The notes beneath the pieces were generated by a model. The model was not told the origin of the DNA. It saw only the letters and a program-made list of their open reading frames with translations, and did no database searches. This document shows, piece after piece, positions 14,420-15,053 of a stretch of 15,053 nt of DNA. The DNA is from an uncultured Veillonella sp. (GTDB lineage Bacteria; Bacillota; Negativicutes; Veillonellales; Veillonellaceae): positions 1 through 15,053 of the forward strand of contig NZ_CAJLUB010000034.1 in assembly GCF_905209685.1 (NCBI RefSeq), written 5' to 3'. Both the position numbers and the translations under genes were made by a program. Positions within the stretch are counted from its first letter, which is position 1, and every line of letters begins with the position of its first letter.

Positions 14420-15031
14420 CTACGCATCAATTACGATGGATCCTAGTAGAGGAATACCAACCTGAGTCAGTCGTTTTTTTGCTTCTATTAAATCTTTAGG
14501 GCTTGTCACTTCATTCTTAACAACAAGCATAACACCGTCAGATTTTTCCGCTAATACAATAGCATCCGTAACATCTAATACAGGCGGTGTATCAATGATA
14601 ACCACATCGTATTCATCGCGAATATACTCCCAAATTGTAGATAACTTACTAGAATCAACTACTTCAGAAGGATGCTCAACTATCTCGCCGGCAGTAAGCA
14701 CATCTAAATGAGGCACAATATTACGATGAATCGTCAAATCTTCATCCATAATAACTGCATTTGTGAGACCTTTATTTTGTACATTGAATGCTACATGCTG
14801 TACTGGGTTGCGTAAATTACCATCTACTAAAAGAACTTTATTATTATTCTTTGATAGAGCTATTGCCGTATTGGCCGCCACCTCAGAGGTACCTTCTCCA
14901 CTAGTAGCAGCTGTAATACAAATTATCTTACTTTTATGTTGATTGCATACGTATTGTAAATTGCTGCGCAATGTACGATATGCCTCTACTAACGATGTAT
15001 CACCACGTTCATTAGAAATTAGTCTTATCAT
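14420..15031 (-). CDS. CpsD/CapB-family BY-kinase homologue with degenerate Walker A
   Basis: This 203-aa cytoplasmic protein has the P-loop fold of bacterial tyrosine kinases that partner a Wzz-type membrane activator to control capsule polymerisation. Family features kept: the oligomerisation helix EAYRTLRSN (E16-x2-R19-x2-R22), LLVDGNLRNP (67-76, Walker A' region), the LTAGE..HPSEVV block (112-125) and Walker B VVIIDTPPVLD (143-153). Walker A is altered: the usual GEGKST reads GEGTSE (45-50), so the phosphate-binding lysine is T48 and the next threonine is E50. In Walker A' the DxD is D70-G-N72. The protein stops at VIDA, where relatives continue to a tyrosine-rich tail, and three in-frame stops follow in a row (TAG, TAG, TAA). 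I infer a non-catalytic scaffold. GAGAGG precedes the ATG. The edge sequence before it could end another gene at a TGA (15043-15041), but this cannot be confirmed. Confidence 0.82.
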   Translation of the reverse strand: MIRLISNERGDTSLVEAYRTLRSNLQYVCNQHKSKIICITAATSGEGTSEVAANTAIALSKNNNKVLLVDGNLRNPVQHVAFNVQNKGLTNAVIMDEDLTIHRNIVPHLDVLTAGEIVEHPSEVVDSSKLSTIWEYIRDEYDVVIIDTPPVLDVTDAIVLAEKSDGVMLVVKNEVTSPKDLIEAKKRLTQVGIPLLGSIVIDA

Positions 15032-15053
15032 ATTAACCTCTCACTTTGCGCCA

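Noticed and set aside
14420..15031. Frameshifted or recently broken kinase pseudogene
   Set aside because: The frame is continuous from a good ribosome site, the rest of the fold is intact, and the end is marked by three tandem stops. Substituted key residues rather than disruption point to a pseudoenzyme.
1..15053. CRISPR array, tRNA/rRNA genes, insertion sequences or attachment sites
   Set aside because: I saw no regularly spaced direct repeats, no tRNA- or rRNA-like segments, no transposase or integrase frames and no flanking direct repeats.

Overview
The window is AT-rich, and every convincing gene lies on the minus strand, read from right to left. It holds most of a cell-surface polysaccharide (capsule or exopolysaccharide) biosynthesis operon, followed by a separate single-gene unit for a CpsB/YwqE-like PHP protein. 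Gene content, strong AGGAGG-type ribosome sites, hairpin-plus-U-tract terminators and protein style suggest a low-GC Firmicutes-lineage bacterium. A Negativicutes member such as Veillonella is my best guess, but the genus is inference.

Main operon (about 15031 to 1239): 14 tightly packed genes, with gaps of 0-75 nt and many overlaps. In transcription order they are: a CpsD/CapB-like kinase homologue; a DegT/DnrJ/EryC1 aminotransferase; a membrane phosphosugar transferase that starts the lipid-linked unit; a LicD-family phosphotransferase; an IspD/TarI-like cytidylyltransferase; an extended SDR; a GT4 glycosyltransferase; a Wzy/O-antigen-ligase-like polymerase; a TupA-like ATP-grasp protein; a CapA-family protein; a Wzx-like flippase; a UDP-glucuronate 4-epimerase; a UDP-glucose 6-dehydrogenase; and a VanZ-like membrane protein. 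A perfect 17-bp terminator follows. The operon promoter, and probably a chain-length (Wzz-like) gene, lie beyond the right edge.

How it may work: Ugd and the epimerase would supply UDP-GlcA and UDP-GalA. The aminotransferase would supply an amino sugar, perhaps the one the phosphosugar transferase loads onto undecaprenyl phosphate. The cytidylyltransferase/SDR pair probably makes a CDP-activated polyol or sugar that LicD transfers as a phospho-substituent. GT4 adds a sugar, Wzx flips the unit and Wzy polymerises it. TupA and CapA homologues next to uronate genes recall amino-acid-containing uronate polymers (teichuronopeptide, polyglutamate), so the glycan may carry amide-linked amino acids; this is a hypothesis.

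Left region (1-975): the PHP gene has its own extended -10 promoter and hairpin terminator. Beyond it, a good sigma-70-type promoter points out of the left edge.

Most striking observation: both regulatory enzymes appear catalytically dead. The CpsD homologue has lost the Walker A lysine and has no C-terminal tyrosine cluster. The CpsB-like PHP protein has lost nearly every metal ligand. Both reading frames are intact with good ribosome sites, which suggests retained pseudoenzymes rather than decay.
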